64,000 nt of DNA from Candidatus Cloacimonadota bacterium (GCA_023228285.1 JALOBM010000001.1:62001-126000), one strand, 5' to 3'; positions 16,966 to 26,609 are shown, counted from the first letter of the stretch. Numbers and translations are program-made. Notes: a model not told the origin generated them from the sequence alone.

Positions 16966-17946
16966 ATGAAGGAAATCACAGTTCGAGAATTCTTTGATGC
17001 CAAGAAGAAGGATCTGGCTCTTTCCTTGGTTACAGAGCCGGAAACCCTCTCCAAGAAAGTGAGTTCGCCTCATGTGAACCGTCCGGGACTGGCCTTGGCC
17101 GGATATCTGGAAGTGTTTTCAGCAGAGCGCATTCAGGTCTTTGGCGAGACCGAGGTGCGCTATCTGCAATCCATGAAAGAAGAAGACCTCGTGTCCCGCG
17201 TGAGAGACATGTTCAAGACGGACATTCCCTGCATCATCATCAGTAAAGGTCTCACACTGCCCCCGGTGATAGAGTATCTGGCAAACGACCTCAATATTGC
17301 CCTGCTCTCCAGCCGGCTGTCCACCATCAATCTGATCCAGCATTTATCCCGCTATTTGCAGGATATCTTTGCCTTGGAAAAAACCATTCACGCTACATTG
17401 GTGGATGTGTTTGGACTGGGCATCATGCTCACCGGTAAAAGTGGTATCGGTAAGAGCGAATGCGCACTGGATCTGGTGCACAGGGGTCACAGTCTGGTGG
17501 GCGACGACCTCATCACGCTACGCTATTTGGATGAACAGCTTTATGGTCGTCCGGGGCGTGAGTTTGGACACTTCATGGAGATTCGTGGAGTGGGCTTTGT
17601 GAATGTGGAACGTATGTTTGGCATAGAGCGTACTCGCCGGCAAAAGACTATCGATTTGCAAATCGAGCTGATGCCATGGCAGGAAAACATGGATTACGAG
17701 CGTATCGGGCTGTCCAACAGTTATGCGGAGCATCTCGGGGTAAAGATTCCCATCATCTATCTGCCTGTATCTCCGGGGAAGAATGTATCTGTAATAGTAG
17801 AAGTGGCGGCGATGAATATGATCCTGAAGGGTGTTGGATACGATGCCGCTGAAGACTTCAACCGCAAAATCCACGACGAAATCCGCAAGAAAACCATGCA
17901 AAAGAAGATAGAAGATGATGAGAAAGACAGTGATAGTAAAGAATAA
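16966..17946 (+). CDS. hprK: HPr kinase/phosphorylase
   Basis: HprK phosphorylates HPr on Ser46 with ATP and removes that phosphate by phosphorolysis, acting as a metabolic sensor. The 326-residue protein has an N-terminal regulatory domain (1-130) and a kinase domain with Walker A 'TGKSGIGKSECAL' near residue 156, 'LVGDD', and the family signature around 'MEIRGVGFVNVERMFG'. Length is a little over the family norm because of a charged Lys/Glu/Asp-rich tail that overlaps ptsH. The adjacency hprK-ptsH-ptsI indicates a regulatory phosphorelay. Confidence 0.95.
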   Translation: MKEITVREFFDAKKKDLALSLVTEPETLSKKVSSPHVNRPGLALAGYLEVFSAERIQVFGETEVRYLQSMKEEDLVSRVRDMFKTDIPCIIISKGLTLPPVIEYLANDLNIALLSSRLSTINLIQHLSRYLQDIFALEKTIHATLVDVFGLGIMLTGKSGIGKSECALDLVHRGHSLVGDDLITLRYLDEQLYGRPGREFGHFMEIRGVGFVNVERMFGIERTRRQKTIDLQIELMPWQENMDYERIGLSNSYAEHLGVKIPIIYLPVSPGKNVSVIVEVAAMNMILKGVGYDAAEDFNRKIHDEIRKKTMQKKIEDDEKDSDSKE

Positions 17947-18178
17947 GCTTGGTTTACATGCCCGTCCATCTGCTCTCTTGGTACGTGCAGCCACAAAGTA
18001 CCGTTCGGAATTTCACATCGAAAAAGATGGTACCCAGGTAAACGGTAAAAGCATCATGGGTGTGATGATGTTGGCGGCGGAATGTGGTAGTTCTTTGGAA
18101 TTGATCGCCGATGGAGTGGATGAAGAATATCTGATAGACGAAATCTCGGAAATGATTTCCTCCGGTTTTGGAGAGTAG
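17915..18178 (+). CDS. ptsH: Phosphocarrier protein HPr
   Basis: HPr accepts phosphate from Enzyme I on His15 and from HprK on Ser46. Numbering from the ATG at 17915 places the active His at residue 15 ('GLHARPSA') and Ser at residue 46 ('GKSIMGVMML'), exactly the canonical positions, which supports this start over the ATG three bases later. The 87-residue length is standard. It overlaps hprK by 32 bases. Both sites are intact, so both phosphorylation modes are possible. Confidence 0.96.
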   Translation: MMRKTVIVKNKLGLHARPSALLVRAATKYRSEFHIEKDGTQVNGKSIMGVMMLAAECGSSLELIADGVDEEYLIDEISEMISSGFGE

Positions 18179-18182
18179 AATT

Positions 18183-19922
18183 ATGAAGGAAGTTCGTGGG
18201 AACAGCCTTGCCAAGGGATTGGCTGCGGGAATAGCGGTATATATTGATCAGCGTGGGCTGGATGTGCCCCAGCATAAGATTCTACCAGAAGAAACCAAGG
18301 AAGAAGAGACTGTATATATTCAAGCTTGCGCAAAGGCAGCAGCAGAGATCAAAGAACATCTAGGCGCACATAGCCTGAATAAAAACGAGATGGAGATACT
18401 GAGCTCTCATCTGGATATCCTGGCCGATCCCGACATTCGGAAGAATATTCAAAACAAAATCCTGAAGGAATACAAAAACGCAGCTCTGGCGATCCAGGAA
18501 GCCTTTAGCGAGGCAATAGAATTTTTCAGCAGTATGCAAAACGAGATGTTCGCTCAGCGGGCTGCTGATTTTCGGGACGTTCGCAACCGCCTATTGCTGA
18601 AGATTCTGAAGCTGGAGAGCGATCCCTTTGCTAAGTTGGGACCAGAGACCATACCCATATTCCACGAGATTCATCCCAGTGAAGTAAGTCTTTTGAACAA
18701 AATGGGTGTACGGGCTTATGTCTGTGAAGTGGGCAGTATTACTTCACACTCAGCGATTTTAAGCCGTGCGCTCAGCATAGCTTGTGTGGGCGCTATTCCC
18801 GATCTGCGGGAGCATATTCACGAAGGAGACCATCTCATCATCGACGGCGAACTGGGTTTGGTGGTAAACGATCCGGATGATGAAGCCCTGGAGTTCTATG
18901 CCCAAAAAATGCAGATACTGGAATTGATCTCCCAAAAACAGAGATTACTACGCGAAGATCCCGCCATTACTCTGTCTGGACGAAACATCACCATGACCTT
19001 GAACATCGGGATTCCTGCGGAGATTGACCAAGTGAATGAGCTCAATGCTGATGGTGTGGGTTTGTTCAGAACCGAATTTCTCTTCCTCTCACGCAATGAC
19101 CTTCCTTCGGAAGATGAACAATACGAGATTTATCACAGTTTGGCAACAAAGATTGCGCCCAAGATCCTTACCATCCGCACTTTCGATCTGGGTGGGGATA
19201 AACTCACCCATTCCATAGACAGCCCCAAAGAAGAGAATCCCTATTTGGGAAACCGCGGTATCCGTTTTTCTTTGGCACATCCGGAAGTGCTACGCACACA
19301 GCTTCGCGCCATTCTGCGTGCCTCGGTTTTGGGCAATATCCGCATCATGTTTCCCATGATCATCGACGTAGAGGACTTTTTGCAGGCCAAAAGAGAATTG
19401 AAGTCCTGTGCGGACGAGCTGTATGAACAGGGTGTAAAGTACGATTACGACATCCAGGTGGGCACCATGGTCGAGATTCCCTCGGCTGCGATCAGCTCCG
19501 AATCTCTGGCCCGGGAATGCGATTTCCTTTCCCTGGGCACAAATGATCTGGTGCAATATACTTTGGCGGTGGATCGTAATAACGACACAGTGAGTCGCTA
19601 TTTTATTCAACACCATCCGGCTGTGCTCAAATTGATCCGGCTCACCATTGCAAGTGCCAACAAGTATAACCGTAGCATATCAGTGTGTGGTGAAATGGCA
19701 TCGTTGAAGGAATATACTCCGTTGTTGATCGGTATGGGGATCAGCGAATTGAGCGTGAATCCATCTTCATTATACGATATCAAGCGCGTGGTGCGTAACT
19801 GTGACGAGCATCTGGATAATCTGGTGAAGAACTTCGATTTTTCCAAATCACTAAATGACATAGACAACCTGGTATATCATACATTAAAGAAATATTATGC
19901 GAAAAAAGGGGCCGATTTATGA
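18183..19922 (+). CDS. ptsI: PTS Enzyme I (phosphoenolpyruvate-protein phosphotransferase)
   Basis: Enzyme I transfers phosphate from phosphoenolpyruvate to HPr. The 579-residue protein has the HPr-binding/phosphohistidine domain with the active His at about residue 189 in 'GSITSHSAILSRAL', and the C-terminal PEP-binding barrel with 'GLFRTEFLF', 'RTFDLGGDK', 'NPYLGNRGIR' and 'FLSLGTNDLVQYTLA'. There is no N-terminal GAF domain, so it is ordinary EI rather than the EI-Ntr (PtsP) form. The ATG at 18183 lies 4 bases after the ptsH stop and follows a GGAG motif at the end of ptsH. No sugar-specific EII genes occur in the window. Confidence 0.95.
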   Translation: MKEVRGNSLAKGLAAGIAVYIDQRGLDVPQHKILPEETKEEETVYIQACAKAAAEIKEHLGAHSLNKNEMEILSSHLDILADPDIRKNIQNKILKEYKNAALAIQEAFSEAIEFFSSMQNEMFAQRAADFRDVRNRLLLKILKLESDPFAKLGPETIPIFHEIHPSEVSLLNKMGVRAYVCEVGSITSHSAILSRALSIACVGAIPDLREHIHEGDHLIIDGELGLVVNDPDDEALEFYAQKMQILELISQKQRLLREDPAITLSGRNITMTLNIGIPAEIDQVNELNADGVGLFRTEFLFLSRNDLPSEDEQYEIYHSLATKIAPKILTIRTFDLGGDKLTHSIDSPKEENPYLGNRGIRFSLAHPEVLRTQLRAILRASVLGNIRIMFPMIIDVEDFLQAKRELKSCADELYEQGVKYDYDIQVGTMVEIPSAAISSESLARECDFLSLGTNDLVQYTLAVDRNNDTVSRYFIQHHPAVLKLIRLTIASANKYNRSISVCGEMASLKEYTPLLIGMGISELSVNPSSLYDIKRVVRNCDEHLDNLVKNFDFSKSLNDIDNLVYHTLKKYYAKKGADL

Positions 19923-21259
19923 TCCGATTTGATCATCGTAATCTCTTGGCAAATCAGTTTCTTCCTGGTGCTATGCGCCCTTCTAGGGTCTTGGACTTCA
20001 GTGATAAAGTGCAAGAAGCAAAAGCAGAACTGAATGTAGTCCGCAAAGCCGGTATTCTGGGCTTTTACGATCTTCCGGAGCAAGACACAGGCCACATCAA
20101 AGCTTTTGTGCAAAAGCTGGATCCCGTGTTCGATACCATGGTGGTTTTGGGCATCGGGGGCAGCGCACTGGGCAATAAAGCCATCTATAACGCTTTGAAG
20201 ACCGAAGCCGGATTGACGCGCAAAGTATTGGTTTACGACAATGCGGATCCGGTGTTTCTACATGAGATCCTGCAGCAGACTACTCTGGATAAGACCCTGT
20301 TCAACGTGATCACCAAAAGCGGTGGCACGGCGGAAACCATGAGCGCTTACATGATCCTGTTGGACATCCTGAAACGTAAGTATCCCCAGGACTTTCGCAA
20401 ACGTATGATCATTACTACAGACAAAGAGAAAGGTTTCTTGCGCCGCATTGCTGATGATGAAGGCTACAGCACTTTCACGGTACCCGGTAATGTGGGAGGA
20501 CGTTTCTCTGTGCTATCAGACGTGGGATTGCTTTCTTCTGCCTTTGCCGGAGTGGATATCGATGCCCTGCTGGCAGGAGCTGCGCAGATGAGGAACATCT
20601 GTGAAGAAACGGAGATTATGCACAATCCCGCTTTGCTAAACGGTCTCTTACATTTCCTGTATATGCGGGAAGGTAAGAACATCAGTGTGATGATGCCATA
20701 CAGCAATTCACTGTACGACTTTGCCGATTGGTATCGTCAGCTCTGGGCAGAAAGTTTGGGCAAACGCTACGACCGGAAGGGGCGCGAAATATTTGTGGGA
20801 CAAACTCCTGTGAAAGCATTGGGCACCACCGATCAGCATTCGCAGATCCAGCTCTATACCGAAGGACCAAACGACAAGGTGATCACATTCCTGAGTGTGG
20901 AGCACTTTGCGCACGATTACACTATCCCGAACCTTCATCCGGACTTGGAAGACATCAGTTATCTGGGTGGCAAGAAGTTGTCCGAACTGCTGAATGCCGA
21001 ACGTTTGGCCACCGAAATTGCACTTTGCAAGGCCGGTAGACCAAATGCCAACCTGATCTTTCCCAAAATCGATGCAGAAAACATCGGTTCAGCCATCATG
21101 ATGTACGAAATTCAAACCGTGTTTTGCGGCAAGCTCCTGAATATCAATCCATTGGATCAACCGGGAGTGGAAACCGGGAAGATTGCCACTTTTGCTTTGA
21201 TGGGAAAGAACGGTTATGATAAAGAGCGAGAGGAAATCGCCAAATACACAAGATCATAA
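19919..21259 (+). CDS. pgi: Glucose-6-phosphate isomerase
   Basis: Pgi interconverts glucose 6-phosphate and fructose 6-phosphate in glycolysis and gluconeogenesis. The 446-residue protein shows the SIS-domain phosphate-binding motifs 'VLGIGGSALGNKA' (near residue 77) and 'TKSGGTAETM', then 'TVPGNVGGRFSVLSDVG', the classic Pgi signature. Length matches the short bacterial type (about 445-450). Its ATG overlaps the ptsI stop by 4 bases, tying central sugar phosphate metabolism to the PTS operon. Confidence 0.96.
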   Translation: MIRFDHRNLLANQFLPGAMRPSRVLDFSDKVQEAKAELNVVRKAGILGFYDLPEQDTGHIKAFVQKLDPVFDTMVVLGIGGSALGNKAIYNALKTEAGLTRKVLVYDNADPVFLHEILQQTTLDKTLFNVITKSGGTAETMSAYMILLDILKRKYPQDFRKRMIITTDKEKGFLRRIADDEGYSTFTVPGNVGGRFSVLSDVGLLSSAFAGVDIDALLAGAAQMRNICEETEIMHNPALLNGLLHFLYMREGKNISVMMPYSNSLYDFADWYRQLWAESLGKRYDRKGREIFVGQTPVKALGTTDQHSQIQLYTEGPNDKVITFLSVEHFAHDYTIPNLHPDLEDISYLGGKKLSELLNAERLATEIALCKAGRPNANLIFPKIDAENIGSAIMMYEIQTVFCGKLLNINPLDQPGVETGKIATFALMGKNGYDKEREEIAKYTRS

Positions 21260-21314
21260 GTTTATCTCAGCCTGCTTTATTGCTACGCTGGAGAACTACA
21301 TATATGGAGGATCT

Positions 21315-22772
21315 TTGAAACAAATAGCAAGTGTGCTGATAATGATCAGCATAATATCCGGAGCCCTTTGGGCTGCCGCATTCGAAGAGTTTAGCGCTCG
21401 TGCCGCCGCCATCCAGGATGATACAGCGGCTCAACACAAACTGGTACAGGAATACTTGTATAAAGCTCAGACCGTAGATGAACACCGTACTCTGCAAGAC
21501 TTTTGGGCTACTTTTGATCCGGAAGCCTGCCAGAGTCATTATCAACGCCTGGCCCAAGCCAATCCCGCCAATCCGGATTATGCTTACCTGTCCATCCGCC
21601 TCTTGGAAGATAACAAAAAGGAAGCTTACACATTGGTGCAAAAGCACCCCAAATTCTACTGGGGATACAGGTTGGTAGCGCTCAGATTCACTCAGGACAT
21701 TCAAGATTACAGCTATCTATATACAGATGATTACAATAAGGGTACCAAAATCATCGACAAGGGACTCAAGGAATTTCCCGAAGACGATTATCTGCTGCTG
21801 GCGCAAACCTACCGATACAGCTCCGAAGGTAAGCTCAACACCGCGCTTAGCTATCTGGAAAAATTGAAGGATGCCAATACCATTCAGAGCAACTACTCCT
21901 TTATCTACGATCTCTGTGTTCAATCCGGTAGTTCTGAAGTATATGGCAGCATGATAGATATCTTGATGGATTCCGCCATTGCCGCCGGGAAAATCGATGA
22001 AAAACAAGCGGAAGATTCCAAGGTGCTGTTTGTGCTTTCATTTATATATGACAGCGCAGGAATTGAAGCAATGGAACATTATATATCCGAAAATCCCGCT
22101 GTTACAGAGAATGGAGAGGTTCTGAAATATCTGGCAGATTCATATTTTGAAAATGAAGACCCTCAGCAGGCTCTGGAGTATTTGCGTATGGCTATCGAGC
22201 TTGGAGCACTGCAGTATCCGGAAATGATCAATTCTCCTCAGTATTCGTATTTCGAAAGCAATCCGGAATGGAATAACCTCCTCACTCAGGCAAAGAACAC
22301 TTATGATGCCGAAGCTCCCCAGCGGGAGGCTGCTTTGCTGCAAAGCAGGAGAGTAAAACCCGCAACCCAATGGGAATTGAAAGATATCAATGGCATTATT
22401 CACAAGTCCGATGATCTGCGCGGGCAGGTGATTATCCTGGATTTCTGGGCTCAGTGGTGCGGTCCCTGCAAGATGACGATGCCGGCTTTGAGCAATTGGG
22501 TGCAAACTAAAATGCCCGAAGGTGTGAAGGTTTATTCCGTAAACGTGATGGATAACGATTACGACAGAGCCATAGCGTATTTTCGCGACAATGAATTTGC
22601 CATGGAATACTTGGAGGGAACCGATTCTCTGGCCGCAGAGTATGGTGTAGAGGCAATTCCGCACATTGTGGTGATAGATAAACAAGGCAATATCGCCTGG
22701 GAGCAGGTGGGCTTTTCTTTCGATCTGGAAGAAAAACTGAGTTTCTGGGCAGACTATCTGTGCGCTGAATAA
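21315..22772 (+). CDS. Exported TlpA-like thiol-disulfide protein with helical N-terminal region
   Basis: The frame is open from 21216, but the convincing start is TTG at 21315, with GGAGG 5 bases upstream. It gives a 485-residue precursor whose signal peptide ends at Trp-Ala-Ala-Ala. The N-terminal ~340 residues are helical with TPR-like spacing ('DPQQALEYLRMAIELG'). The C-terminal ~130 residues are a TlpA/ResA thioredoxin with the redox motif Trp-Cys-Gly-Pro-Cys in 'FWAQWCGPCKMTMPAL' and cis-Pro near 'AIPHIVVID'. Role: periplasmic reduction or oxidation of disulfides, partner unknown. It lies 55 bases after pgi. Confidence 0.85.
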   Translation: MKQIASVLIMISIISGALWAAAFEEFSARAAAIQDDTAAQHKLVQEYLYKAQTVDEHRTLQDFWATFDPEACQSHYQRLAQANPANPDYAYLSIRLLEDNKKEAYTLVQKHPKFYWGYRLVALRFTQDIQDYSYLYTDDYNKGTKIIDKGLKEFPEDDYLLLAQTYRYSSEGKLNTALSYLEKLKDANTIQSNYSFIYDLCVQSGSSEVYGSMIDILMDSAIAAGKIDEKQAEDSKVLFVLSFIYDSAGIEAMEHYISENPAVTENGEVLKYLADSYFENEDPQQALEYLRMAIELGALQYPEMINSPQYSYFESNPEWNNLLTQAKNTYDAEAPQREAALLQSRRVKPATQWELKDINGIIHKSDDLRGQVIILDFWAQWCGPCKMTMPALSNWVQTKMPEGVKVYSVNVMDNDYDRAIAYFRDNEFAMEYLEGTDSLAAEYGVEAIPHIVVIDKQGNIAWEQVGFSFDLEEKLSFWADYLCAE

Positions 22773-23176
22773 TGGACGAAATTAATAAGGACTATCGGAA
22801 TTGCTTTGTTTGTGGCAAGGATAATCCCATAGGCCTGAAGGTGGATTTCAGCTATGACGAAATGGGCTCTGCCAAAGCCGTCCTAAAGCTCTCGGAGCTG
22901 TATGAAGGCTATCCCAATGTGATCCACGGCGGCATCATCTCCACCCTTATGGATGAAGTGATGGCAAAGGCTGTGATTCACTCCGGCAAACTCGCCTACA
23001 CAGCCAAGCTGAATATCAGCTATCGCAAAGCTCTGTCCCCGGATACAGAGATTACACTGTGGGGCAGGATTGTATCTGCTAAATCCAGAACCATCCGCAC
23101 TGAAGCCAGAATATACGATTTCTCCGCCACTTATGCAGAAGCGGAGGCAGTATTTGTGGTAGCCAAAGAACATTGA
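22772..23176 (+). CDS. PaaI-type hotdog-fold thioesterase
   Basis: This 134-residue single-domain protein has the hotdog thioesterase layout: 'NPIGLKVDF', the helix-capping 'YPNVIHGGIISTLMDEVMAKAV' with the His-Gly-Gly motif, then strand 'TAKLNISYRKAL'. It likely hydrolyses an acyl-CoA or acyl-carrier thioester in the cytoplasm; the substrate is not evident. An N-terminal 'NCFVCGKDNP' carries two Cys in CxxC form, seen in a subset of this family. The ATG overlaps the last base of the preceding stop. Confidence 0.85.
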   Translation: MDEINKDYRNCFVCGKDNPIGLKVDFSYDEMGSAKAVLKLSELYEGYPNVIHGGIISTLMDEVMAKAVIHSGKLAYTAKLNISYRKALSPDTEITLWGRIVSAKSRTIRTEARIYDFSATYAEAEAVFVVAKEH

Positions 23177-23787
23177 AAGCCTTTCGCCATATCTTCACTC
23201 CTCAGGAACAAAAGCTACTTTTGGTGCTTTCGATTTTTATCCTCGTGGGCAGCATACTCAATCTCTTTGGCTACAAGGGAAAAGAGGATTTGAAGCAGCA
23301 GGCGGCAGACAGCCTCGAAGCAGCTCTGCAAGAAGACGAAGAAATGATGCTGGATCTGCGGTTTGCCAGCATGGAAGAGCTGATGTGCCTACCGGGTATT
23401 GGGGAAAAGCGTGCCCAGGATATCCTGAACTATCGTGAAACCAATCCCTTCACGTCCATGAATCAAATAATGCTGGTGAAAGGTATCGGAGTAAAAACCT
23501 ATCGCCGCATTCTGCCCTATCTGATCGCTTTTGGCGATAGCACTGCAGCAGATGAATCCTCCAGCCGGGCATTATCCTCCAAGGCCAACCGTAGCAATAT
23601 CGTAAACATCAATACTGCAGGCCAGGAGGAACTATGCACTTTGATGCGGATAGGCCCATCCCGCGCTGAAGCAATCATTAAATACCGGGAGCAAAATGGT
23701 CTCTTCAATACTATAGAAGATCTTTTGCAGGTAAAAGGCATTGGTACCAAAACTTTGGAGTTGAACCGCAAGCGCATCAGTCTCTAG
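23173..23787 (+). CDS. Membrane-anchored ComEA-like helix-hairpin-helix protein
   Basis: The start is probably TTG at 23173, overlapping the previous stop. The 204-residue protein has one N-terminal membrane segment (about residues 14-31) and two ComEA-type helix-hairpin-helix domains: 'LMCLPGIGEKRAQDILNYRE' with 'LVKGIGVKTYRRI', and 'VNINTAGQEELCTLMRIG' with 'LLQVKGIGTKTLEL'. ComEA proteins bind DNA at the cell surface during uptake; a duplicated domain is less usual. Role here could be DNA uptake or another envelope DNA-binding job. No other competence genes are nearby. Confidence 0.82.
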   Translation: MKAFRHIFTPQEQKLLLVLSIFILVGSILNLFGYKGKEDLKQQAADSLEAALQEDEEMMLDLRFASMEELMCLPGIGEKRAQDILNYRETNPFTSMNQIMLVKGIGVKTYRRILPYLIAFGDSTAADESSSRALSSKANRSNIVNINTAGQEELCTLMRIGPSRAEAIIKYREQNGLFNTIEDLLQVKGIGTKTLELNRKRISL

Positions 23788-24104
23788 TGACTCGTCAGCA
23801 TGAATGTTGTTATGCTACTGGGCTGCAAACTCCAAGTAGATTCAGAAGCTTCATTCCTCTTTGGGTTATCGATACTTGAACCAGATATTATCGGGTTATC
23901 ATCGGGTGAGCACAGGATGATAACACCTTGATATCAGCTTCAATACTGGATCAAACAAAGGGTATGAGGAGCGATACAATTCAAATGCTCCATTCGGTTG
24001 CTGGGGGTAAACAATAGCTTCTGCATAAAGAACTTGACAGATATTCCTGCCTTACAACCTATTGCAAAGCTACTGTAAAAAGAGCTGAAATCAAGGATTT
24101 GACT
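23788..24104. other. Intergenic region with repeat and possible glgP promoter
   Basis: This 317-base gap has no coding frame. Most of it (23863-24003) is a dispersed dyad repeat. TTGACA at 24034-24039 is a plausible -35 box for glgP; ACCTAT at a 17-base spacing would be a poor -10. Confidence 0.5.
23863..24003 (+). repeat. Dispersed dyad repeat, copy 2 (about 140 bp)
   Basis: Aligns over about 135 bases with 38457-38594, sharing TATACTTGAACC-like, ATCGGGTTATCATCG, GTGAGCACAGGATGATAAC, CTTGATATC and TTCGGT segments in order. The core GTTATCATC...GATGATAAC is a 9-bp inverted repeat with a 12-base loop. Confidence 0.75.
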
Positions 24105-26609
24105 ATGAAAGAAGGATTTATTCCAAACAACGAATATACATCGATCTTCTTTTCCGACAATGCGGAAGGGATGACGAGTGACATAAAAAACCGGTTTTTG
24201 AACCATCTGGAATACTCATTGATCAAAGACAACACCACTGTGGAAGCCTGGGATGTGTATTATGCTTTGGGTATTACCCTAAGAGACCGCCTCATAGAGC
24301 GCTGGCTACGTACCCAATATGAATACCGCAAGCGAGACGTTAAAAAGGTCTATTATCTCTCCATGGAGTTTCTCATCGGCAGGTTGCTGGGCAATAGCCT
24401 GATCAATCTGGATCTGTACAACGAGACCTATGACATGCTGAAAGAAATGGGGCATTCGCTGGAAGACATCGCTGAGCTGGAGCCGGACATGGGCTTGGGC
24501 AATGGAGGCCTGGGGCGTTTGGCAGCTTGCTTTATGGATTCTCTTGCCACTCTGGCATACCCCGGTTATGGGTATGGCATACGCTACGAATTTGGCATTT
24601 TCCGCCAGGAGATTCGTAATGGATATCAAAGCGAAGTGCCGGATCACTGGCGCAAAAAGGGCTGTCCCTGGGAGATTAAGCGCCCGGAGATCAGCTATCG
24701 TGTACGCTTTGGCGGCAAAGTAAAACAGACCGAAAACAACGGAGAGGGACTGATTTACTCTTGGACGGATACCAAAGACGTGATGGCAGTTGCCTGGGAT
24801 GTACCTATTCCGGGCTATAAAGTGGACAACGTAAACAATCTCCGCCTTTGGGAAGCTACTGCTACAGACGAATTTGACTTTGAATACTTCAACAACGGCG
24901 ACTATGTGAAAGCCGTGGAGCAGAAAAACATCAGCGAAAACATCAGTAAGGTCTTGTACCCAAACGACAATATACACTTGGGCAAGGTGTTGCGCTTGAA
25001 GCAGGAGTATTTCTTTGTATCGGCCACTCTGCAGGATATATTGTACTGGTGGAAACAGGATCACGACGGCTTTTCCAGCTTTGCAAATAAAATCTGTATC
25101 CAACTGAACGATACCCATCCCGCCCTGGCAATTCCAGAACTGATGCGCATCTTTATCGATGTGGAGCGCATGAGCTTTGCCAAAGCCTGGGATATCACCA
25201 AAGCTGTATTTTCCTACACTAATCACACAGTGTTACCGGAAGCATTGGAGCGATGGGGCGTAGCACTGTTTGAAGAACTGTTGCCCCGCCACCTGATAAT
25301 CATTTATCAGATCAATGATCTTATCATGAAAGAGGTTGGTAAGCTCTATCCCGGAAACATCATAAAGATGCGCAGCACATCCATCATCGAAGAAGGTCTG
25401 GAAAAGAACATACGCATGGCCCAACTCTGCATTCACGGCTCTCATGCGGTGAACGGAGTGGCAAAGCTGCACACCGAGATTTTGAAGAAAAGAGTCTTTG
25501 CAGATTTTGATGAATTGTATCCCGGAAAGATCCAGAACAAAACCAATGGAATCACTCCCCGCTTATGGCTGCTTATCTGCAATCCACTGCTCTCCAGCTT
25601 GATATCCGAACACATCGGCTCTGCCTGGACCCGGGATTTGCGATTGTTGAGAGGTTTGGAGGAGTATCTGGACGATCCCTACTTCAAGGACAGCTTCTTT
25701 GAGATAAAAGAGATCAACAAAAAGCGGCTTTCCCGTCATATCTACAGAGTCACCGGTGTCCGGGTACGCACCGAAAGCATCTTCGATGTGCAGATCAAGC
25801 GTTTGCACGAGTATAAACGCCAGTTGCTCAATGTGATGGCGACCATTGCCCGGTACTATCGCATTAAGGACAATCCCGAAGCGGAATTTGTACCCCGCAC
25901 GGTGATATTCTCCGGTAAAGCGGCTCCCGGTTACTTTCTGGCCAAACGTCTAATAAAGCTGATCAATAATCTGGGTGATATCATCAACAAGGATCCGGAT
26001 GTAAGAGACCGCCTGAAAGTAGTGTTTCTGCCAAATTACTGTGTGTCCCTGGCTGAGAAAATCATCCCCGCGGCTGATCTTTCAGAACAAATCTCAACCG
26101 CTGGTTATGAAGCCAGCGGAACCGGAAACATGAAATTCGCCCTGAACGGTGCGCTTACCATAGGTACACTGGACGGAGCAAATGTGGAAATGGCAGAGGA
26201 GATCGGCAGCGAAAACATGTTTATCTTTGGGCACAAAGCTATAGAGGTATCTCAAATAAAAAACTCCTGCTACAATCCTTTGCATTACTACCAAAACGAC
26301 CCCGAATTGAAGCGGGTAGTGGATTCTCTGATGGATGACAGTTGGTGTCCAAACGAGCCTGGCATCTTTGTGCCTATCTTCGATTCACTGATTAGCGGCG
26401 GCGATCCCTATCTGAACATGGCGGATTTCCGCGCCTATGTGGATACATCCGCCAGAGTTGACGAACTATATACCAAGCGTGACGAATGGGTGCAGAAGGC
26501 TATACTGAATATCGCCCGCATCGGCAAATTCTCCAGCGACAGAGCGATCAAAGAATATGCCGACGAGATCTGGAACATTCAGCCGCTTGTATTAAACTTG
26601 AACGCGTGA
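24105..26609 (+). CDS. glgP: Glycogen/alpha-glucan phosphorylase
   Basis: GlgP releases glucose 1-phosphate from glycogen or maltodextrin using phosphate and pyridoxal phosphate. The 834-residue protein has 'DMGLGNGGLGRLAACF' (substrate site), 'NDTHPALAIPELMRI', 'VQIKRLHEYKRQLLN' in close form, and the pyridoxal-phosphate Lys in 'EASGTGNMKFALNGALTIGT'. Length is typical (about 800-850). The ATG at 24105 has AAGGA 7 bases upstream. Its stop overlaps the next start. Together with pgi it feeds stored glucan into glycolysis. Confidence 0.96.
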   Translation: MKEGFIPNNEYTSIFFSDNAEGMTSDIKNRFLNHLEYSLIKDNTTVEAWDVYYALGITLRDRLIERWLRTQYEYRKRDVKKVYYLSMEFLIGRLLGNSLINLDLYNETYDMLKEMGHSLEDIAELEPDMGLGNGGLGRLAACFMDSLATLAYPGYGYGIRYEFGIFRQEIRNGYQSEVPDHWRKKGCPWEIKRPEISYRVRFGGKVKQTENNGEGLIYSWTDTKDVMAVAWDVPIPGYKVDNVNNLRLWEATATDEFDFEYFNNGDYVKAVEQKNISENISKVLYPNDNIHLGKVLRLKQEYFFVSATLQDILYWWKQDHDGFSSFANKICIQLNDTHPALAIPELMRIFIDVERMSFAKAWDITKAVFSYTNHTVLPEALERWGVALFEELLPRHLIIIYQINDLIMKEVGKLYPGNIIKMRSTSIIEEGLEKNIRMAQLCIHGSHAVNGVAKLHTEILKKRVFADFDELYPGKIQNKTNGITPRLWLLICNPLLSSLISEHIGSAWTRDLRLLRGLEEYLDDPYFKDSFFEIKEINKKRLSRHIYRVTGVRVRTESIFDVQIKRLHEYKRQLLNVMATIARYYRIKDNPEAEFVPRTVIFSGKAAPGYFLAKRLIKLINNLGDIINKDPDVRDRLKVVFLPNYCVSLAEKIIPAADLSEQISTAGYEASGTGNMKFALNGALTIGTLDGANVEMAEEIGSENMFIFGHKAIEVSQIKNSCYNPLHYYQNDPELKRVVDSLMDDSWCPNEPGIFVPIFDSLISGGDPYLNMADFRAYVDTSARVDELYTKRDEWVQKAILNIARIGKFSSDRAIKEYADEIWNIQPLVLNLNA

